From contig CAJTVE010000018.1 of assembly GCA_910579655.1 (NCBI GenBank), positions 1-45,961 of the forward strand: a stretch of 45,961 nucleotides of DNA. Reading direction: 5' to 3'. This DNA comes from an uncultured Allobaculum sp. (lineage in GTDB: Bacteria; Bacillota_I; Bacilli_A; Erysipelotrichales; Erysipelotrichaceae). Both the position numbers and the translations under genes were made by a program. Shown piece by piece: positions 42,197 to 45,961 of the stretch. Numbering within the stretch: position 1 is the stretch's first letter; the number at the start of each line of letters is the position of its first letter. Below the pieces are notes generated by a model that was not told where the DNA came from, did not search any database, and worked only from the letters and a program-made list of their open reading frames with translations.

Positions 42197-42771
42197 TGCG
42201 CTTTCGCTTTTTTTACTCCAGTTTTCGCTCCACTGATCCTGGCCCAGCGTCCTTGCCAAAACCAAAAAGCCGTCAGTCTTTGCGCAGCCTGTGCCTGTTT
42301 GCCCTGTTAGGAGCGATGGTCTTTGTCGCAAAAATGGCGATGGCCAGCCTGCCCAATATTGAACCAGTTTCCCTGGCCGTGATCTTGCTGGCGCAGGTTT
42401 TTGGCTGGCCGGCTTTAGCCGCCGTATATGTGTACATTGCCTGTGAATGGCTGGTGTGGGGCATTGGGATCTGGTCATTTGCCTATGCCTATGTATGGCT
42501 TGTGCTGTTTGTATTGACAATGGCCTTTCGCTTTATGCATTCGGCTTTATTCTGGGCATTGATCGGCGCCGGATATGGGTTTTGTTTTGGCGCGCTCTGT
42601 GCTTTATGGCTGCTTGCTTTGCAGGGGTGGAGCGCTGCGTTTGTCTGGTGGCAAAACGGAGTCGTCTTTGATCTGCTGCATGGTGCAGGAAACTTTGTCA
42701 TCATTTTTCTGCTCTATAAACCGCTCTACACACTGTTGACACATCTGAAAGACACCTACCATATCCAGTGA
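42196..42771 (+). CDS. ECF transporter S component, probably for cobalamin (CbrT-like)
   Basis: A 191-residue membrane protein with about five to six helices after a basic N-terminus (RSLCLFALLGAMVFVAKMAMASLPNIEPVSL). The NIEPVSL motif at the end of the first helix and the Trp-rich second half are typical of energy-coupling-factor substrate-binding (S) subunits. The ATPases and T component are not encoded here and are presumably shared from elsewhere. The start overlaps the DUF4430 stop by one base. DUF4430 plus S component divergent from B12-dependent methionine synthase points to cobalamin as substrate, but this is inferred. Confidence 0.85.
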   Translation: MRFRFFYSSFRSTDPGPASLPKPKSRQSLRSLCLFALLGAMVFVAKMAMASLPNIEPVSLAVILLAQVFGWPALAAVYVYIACEWLVWGIGIWSFAYAYVWLVLFVLTMAFRFMHSALFWALIGAGYGFCFGALCALWLLALQGWSAAFVWWQNGVVFDLLHGAGNFVIIFLLYKPLYTLLTHLKDTYHIQ

Positions 42772-42795
42772 TTCCGTTCCATTCATTTCATTCAG

Positions 42796-42867
42796 TCCAT
42801 CCATTCGTCTCACTCCATCCATTCGTCTCACTCCGTCCATTCGTCTCACTCCGTCCATTCGTTTCAT
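42796..42867. repeat. Four tandem 18-bp repeats
   Basis: Four 18-base units of the type TCCATCCATTCGTCTCAC; the first two are identical, the third differs by one base and the fourth by a few. They lie between the ECF gene and its terminator. The minus strand frame through them (repeating RRMDGV) is unlikely to be real. Confidence 0.9.
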
Positions 42868-42870
42868 CCA

Positions 42871-42924
42871 TACAAAAAGCATCCCGTCCTGGGCGTCTGG
42901 CTCAAAGACGGGATGCTTTTTGTA
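42871..42924. terminator. Strong bidirectional terminator
   Basis: TACAAAAAGCATCCCGTC (42871-42888) and GACGGGATGCTTTTTGTA (42907-42924) form a perfect 18-bp stem with T runs in either direction. It serves the DUF4430-ECF transcript and the convergent gene ending at 42940. Confidence 0.92.
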
Positions 42925-42939
42925 TCGGGACTTCAGACT

Positions 42940-43401
42940 TTATTTAGAAACAGAGTTCTGAACGGCTTTTTGGATTGGGGCCCGGAAAGGTTTGGCGGTA
43001 TGTTTGAGATACCCATCATGACCGTAGTGCTTTTCTGCAAAGTCAACCGAATCCACTAATCTTGCCAGCAGACCAATTACCTTTTCTTTTGAAAGGATTC
43101 CTGCCTCAATTTGTGTTTCAAACTGGTCAATGCAAATCTGGCAGACAGCCTGGTTGGCTTCTGTTTTGTCTGCCGAAAGATCGGTTTTTTGTTCTTTGTC
43201 TTTTTCAGCGAAATACACGGCTGCCAGCACATATCCTTCGCGAAGATCTTCTGATTTCACGCCTTCGTGATCAAAGGCATAGCTCCAGGCGTCAAACTCA
43301 ATCGGCATGACAAAATTCTGGTTAGAGGTCTGCATCATCTTCGGTTTTTTGACAGTTCTGAACAGCCGCTGACCAGCTTTTTTGATCTGGTACGAACTCA
43401 T
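42940..43401 (-). CDS. Hypothetical protein (153 aa)
   Basis: A soluble, charged 153-residue protein without signal peptide or membrane helix. It begins MSSYQIKKAGQRLFRTVKKP and contains FDAWSYAFDHEG and a Lys/Glu/Asp-rich, mostly helical middle. I do not recognise the family. AAGGAG lies about 10 bases before the ATG at 43401. It shares the strong terminator with the convergent B12 transport genes but has no evident functional link to them. Confidence 0.7.
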   Translation of the reverse strand: MSSYQIKKAGQRLFRTVKKPKMMQTSNQNFVMPIEFDAWSYAFDHEGVKSEDLREGYVLAAVYFAEKDKEQKTDLSADKTEANQAVCQICIDQFETQIEAGILSKEKVIGLLARLVDSVDFAEKHYGHDGYLKHTAKPFRAPIQKAVQNSVSK

Positions 43402-43747
43402 TCCATCTTCTCTCCTTCTTTGCCTGATCCATTTTCAGGCTTGTTGTTTCCAGTTTATCAGACCATTCTCTCACTGCTCATTCAAAATAGAAGAAAAGAC
43501 CATCATGCCCTTCATTTCAAAGAAGTCCTTTTCTGGCAATGAAACGAAAAAGGACCCAGCCAGAAAGCTAATCGAACAGAACACAGCATAAGAAGAAGCA
43601 AAGCAAACTAATCGCTGATTCTTTTTAGTGCATCCATCTGTTCCTCAGTGGTAGCCTAAAAGACACTTTTGAATCTCAAATCTCCAGCTGGAACCTCTTC
43701 TGATGAAGAGAAGCTTAGCTTAATGCCATTGAATTTTCGAATAAGCT
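43402..43747. other. Non-coding AT-rich stretch
   Basis: No credible gene. It holds the promoter of the 153-residue protein at its left edge. A weak hairpin (CTTCTC/GAAGAG type) near 43695-43715 could end the lipoprotein transcript. Base composition becomes clearly more AT-rich from here to the right end. Confidence 0.35.
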
Positions 43748-44332
43748 CTAATTCCCAATATAGGAAGTTTCTGAATTGATATAAGGATTCATAGTATAAA
43801 CATTATCGTTGAACTGCTCCCCTAACTGCTGCTCCACCAATGGATTTTCGCAGTCAAACAGATTATTCAGACTGATTGTATAAAATTTGGAAATAAAATA
43901 GTCTTTCGTATCCGTTTGTTCAAATGTGATTGTGATGCTCAGTTCCGTATTCTGATCTAAAGAAATTCCTTCCCAGATATGAGTAGTCAGATTGTTCCAA
44001 TTCAAGTTATCCTTCTGGCCGGCTGGTTGAACGATCTGGTTTTCTACACTCTTGCAAAGCCATTTCCCATTTGCTCGTTCTAATTCAGAACGAAAAACCA
44101 GAGAAGTCGTTTCTGTCAATGGTTGGTCAACGATAATCCAGGCCTGCGATGGATTCTTGTCAAACTCTGCATGGGGACCGCATGCGGGAGTTTTTTCATC
44201 CAGTAGAATTGAAATTTCGGGCTTATGAATCAGTTCGGTCATGGTATTGGCCTCAATGTTCTGTTGCTGGGGGAGGCACCCTGTCATAAATAAGGATAAG
44301 ATAAATATAGTTCCTTCAAGTTTGTTTTTCAT
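43748..44332 (-). CDS. Predicted lipoprotein of unknown function
   Basis: A 194-residue protein with a lipoprotein signal: basic start MKNKLEGT, hydrophobic core and lipobox MTGC with lipid-attachment Cys19. The mature part is acidic and beta-rich with two further cysteines (about 51 and 93), and a third near ENPLVEQQ. I do not recognise the fold. GAGGAT lies 9 bases before the ATG. It follows a 21-codon frame by 12 bases on the same strand and is divergent from an XRE-TPR regulator. The hydrophobic signal stretch TIFILSLFMTG resembles enterococcal sex-pheromone precursors, which also come from lipoprotein signals; see findings. Confidence 0.75.
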   Translation of the reverse strand: MKNKLEGTIFILSLFMTGCLPQQQNIEANTMTELIHKPEISILLDEKTPACGPHAEFDKNPSQAWIIVDQPLTETTSLVFRSELERANGKWLCKSVENQIVQPAGQKDNLNWNNLTTHIWEGISLDQNTELSITITFEQTDTKDYFISKFYTISLNNLFDCENPLVEQQLGEQFNDNVYTMNPYINSETSYIGN

Positions 44333-44344
44333 AAATATATCCTC

Positions 44345-44410
44345 TTATAAATTAAATACACCTTTATCTATAGCGTGAACTTCCGCTTTTTTAAGTCCCA
44401 AGTCATTCAT
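44345..44410 (-). CDS. Candidate short signalling or leader peptide (21 aa)
   Basis: A 21-codon frame starts MNDLGLKKAE and ends KGVFNL. It has a Shine-Dalgarno region AAGGAGATAAAGG (the AAAGG part 5 bases before the ATG). The lipoprotein gene follows 12 bases after its stop, so the two should share a transcript. It faces a divergent XRE-TPR regulator, the usual position for the pro-peptide gene of RRNPP-type quorum sensing. The peptide is charged rather than strongly hydrophobic, and short frames occur by chance, so this is tentative. Confidence 0.35.
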   Translation of the reverse strand: MNDLGLKKAEVHAIDKGVFNL

Positions 44411-44480
44411 GTCAGCCTTTATCTCCTTCGTAATTGATGATTTAATGTTTGCATATCAAATCAAAGGAAACAATTAAAAA

Positions 44481-45794
44481 ATGGCTAAGATGTTCGAGAA
44501 CAAAATCGTCGCAAATAACAAATTTAATAAACTGGGTTTAATCGAAAAAAGACTCCGAATGTGCTCTAACTTGACAATTGAACAAGCTGCAAGTTATCTC
44601 AACATTTCTAAAGGCTATCTGAGCGAGATAGAGAATGGAAAAAGAATACTCAAAGAGGAAACGTTTTTTAAATTTATTCATCATTTTTATCCTGACTTTG
44701 ATCTATCCTGGTCAATCGTAGAAGAAACGGAAAATCAGCTGGATCAATTATTCTACGCCCTTGCTTATTGGAATTCTAAGCAAGAGGATGATGTTGAAAA
44801 ATGGATGGTTGAGAACCGGGGATACCTTTTGAACTCTTTTGCCTGTATATATTTGGCTGTACTTGAAACCTATTTTAGTTATCGGAGATCCCTCAACCGT
44901 GATGATGTAGATACCATAAATTCATCAGAAGATTTTGTTCAATATCTTTCACCGGATATCCGCGCTCTCTTACTTTTTAATAAGGGATATATGTACATGA
45001 AAAGTCGAATCCCGACAGCCCCTGAGAAAAGCGCTCAAGCGATCAGGATTTTTGAAACGGCATTAAAGGAAATGGACGGGAAAAGATGGCCACAGCTGGA
45101 AGGGATTATTAAAGCAAATTTAGCCACCGCGGTTGCCAAAGATATATCCTTTCAACAGGCATTCAAAATTGCTGAACAGGCAAAATCTATATTTATAGAA
45201 GAGGGCAACTTTCTGCGCATGGCGGCTATCTACAATAATCAAGCTGTTTATCTTAACAATATAGGGCAATATGAACGCGCAATTGAGATTATTGACAAGT
45301 TGTTATTGAATAAAAGCGTATTTAAAGATGAGAAGGTATATAGATTAGCTGTCATGAATAAAATTCTTTCTTTAATTGAATGGGGACATTTTAATGAAGC
45401 TTTGCAATTCATTCACGATCATAAATCTGAAATGGATCCTAAATGCCCAGATAACTTTACTTTAGAGCCCTATTGCTTACTCCGGGCAGGAAAAGAAAAA
45501 GCTTGTTTAGCAGCGATCAAGTTATATCAGAATTCTTCTCTGGGAGAAGAAGACGAGGTTTTCTATGCGTTGATTAAGGCGATTATCAGCCAAAATTTCA
45601 ATCGTGTTGAAAAAGCAAAAGTAAAAATGTTCTCGGTTTGCAACCGTATGAAAAACTGGGGAATGATGCTGGTGATGTTGCAGGCCTTAGCTTATTTTTA
45701 CAAGCAGACTCACCAAAGTGATCGTTTGATTGAAATTTATGAATGGCAAGCCATGCTCCATAATCATCAAATGCCATCTATTTGTGAGATGTAG
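44481..45794 (+). CDS. XRE-family regulator with TPR-like C-terminal domain (RRNPP-like)
   Basis: The 437-residue protein has an N-terminal XRE/Cro-type HTH (about 20-75; TIEQAASYLNISKGYLSEIENGKR) followed by a long all-helical region with TPR-like helices (for example AAIYNNQAVYLNNIGQYERAIEI at about 250, then FNEALQFIHDHK). HTH plus TPR of this size is the plan of PlcR/PrgX/NprR/Rgg-like regulators, which bind short secreted peptides. An AAAGGA lies about 12 bases before the ATG, so initiation is ordinary to weak; MFENKI (44490) is an alternative start. It is divergent from a short peptide frame and a lipoprotein, which may be its targets, and ends 90 bases before the terminal repeat. Peptide sensing is inferred from architecture only. 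Confidence 0.85.
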   Translation: MAKMFENKIVANNKFNKLGLIEKRLRMCSNLTIEQAASYLNISKGYLSEIENGKRILKEETFFKFIHHFYPDFDLSWSIVEETENQLDQLFYALAYWNSKQEDDVEKWMVENRGYLLNSFACIYLAVLETYFSYRRSLNRDDVDTINSSEDFVQYLSPDIRALLLFNKGYMYMKSRIPTAPEKSAQAIRIFETALKEMDGKRWPQLEGIIKANLATAVAKDISFQQAFKIAEQAKSIFIEEGNFLRMAAIYNNQAVYLNNIGQYERAIEIIDKLLLNKSVFKDEKVYRLAVMNKILSLIEWGHFNEALQFIHDHKSEMDPKCPDNFTLEPYCLLRAGKEKACLAAIKLYQNSSLGEEDEVFYALIKAIISQNFNRVEKAKVKMFSVCNRMKNWGMMLVMLQALAYFYKQTHQSDRLIEIYEWQAMLHNHQMPSICEM

Positions 45795-45884
45795 CATAAT
45801 CAGCATCCCGAAAGAAGAAGAAATTTGACCTCTTGTTTGCAAACTTTTACGCCAAAAAGCATGTTTTGAGCGGTGGTCAGATAA

Positions 45885-45961
45885 TTTTTTTCTGTAACCC
45901 CTGCACCCATTATTCCTAAAAAAGCGCAAAAAACCCCTATCAAACAAATTTGATATCATTT
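45885..45961 (-). repeat. Right copy of 77-bp terminal inverted repeat
   Basis: Exact reverse complement of 1-77, reaching the contig edge. Here it lies 90 bases after the XRE-TPR gene, without disrupting it. A minus-strand frame running out of it (45687-45959) is not a credible gene. Confidence 0.9.

Noticed and set aside
42604..42882. Minus-strand frame with repeated RRMDGV
   Set aside because: It is produced by the 18-bp tandem array and overlaps the ECF S component gene; no ribosome site or family.
45687..45959. Minus-strand frame running out of the right terminal repeat (90 codons)
   Set aside because: It is antisense to the end of the XRE-TPR gene, has no ribosome site inside the contig and exists because the repeat is in both ends.

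Overview
This window is one assembled contig from a low-to-moderate GC Gram-positive bacterium. It shows strong AAGGAG-type ribosome binding sites, Bacillota-type gene families (Feo with two FeoA proteins, a YitJ-like MTHFR fusion, a split MetH, DUF815, ECF S components, LTA-synthase-like sulfatases) and many hairpin-plus-T terminators. The mix best fits a gut Erysipelotrichales-type Firmicute, but that is an inference without a marker gene. Both contig ends carry the same 77 bases in inverted orientation (1-77 and 45885-45961), so the contig stops on both sides in the same repeat, probably an insertion sequence.

Layout. 1-1.8 kb: 3' remnant of a GH32 sucrose/fructan hydrolase, converging on an AraC-type sugar regulator. 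1.8-3.3 kb: a membrane protein and a SprT-like metalloprotease. 4.1-6.9 kb: feoA-feoA-feoB with a promoter overlapped by DtxR-like operators. 7.5-10 kb: an unusual 830-residue adenosine-deaminase-like protein with an extra C-terminal Rossmann-like domain. 10.1-12 kb: an OmpR-type two-component system. 12.6-13.9 kb: seven tRNA genes in two clusters, with Val-Thr-Lys duplicated. 14-18.8 kb: small membrane or hypothetical proteins, a phosphoglycerol-transferase-like enzyme and a YczE-type membrane protein. 18.9-27.8 kb: branched-chain amino acid genes on the minus strand (ilvBN, ilvC, ilvD-DUF815-ilvA, ridA). 28.4-30.4 kb: a second phosphoglycerol-transferase paralogue with a long Pro/Thr-rich tail. 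30.8-33.1 kb: a small protein, a sugar O-acetyltransferase and ilvE. 33.3-36.3 kb: a MATE exporter and asnA. 36.7-41.6 kb: the methionine operon (separate MetH activation domain, metH, and an Hcy methyltransferase/MTHFR fusion). 41.7-42.8 kb: a divergent DUF4430 surface protein and ECF S component, probably for B12 uptake. 42.9-45.8 kb: an AT-rich end with a hypothetical protein, a lipoprotein, a 21-residue peptide ORF and a divergent XRE-TPR regulator resembling peptide-sensing (RRNPP) regulators.

How the genes fit together. IlvA makes 2-oxobutanoate from threonine, RidA removes the reactive enamine/imine by-product, IlvBN-IlvC-IlvD make the branched-chain oxoacids and IlvE transaminates them. 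The methionine block couples MTHFR to B12-dependent methionine synthase with its reactivation domain in trans, next to a likely cobalamin importer. The feo operon imports ferrous iron under probable DtxR-type control. The most interesting items are the XRE-TPR/short peptide/lipoprotein group at the right end, the fused deaminase, and a recurring pattern of genes with a -10 hexamer 6-8 bases before the ATG and no Shine-Dalgarno sequence (candidate leaderless mRNAs). No CRISPR array, prophage block or complete transposase gene was seen.
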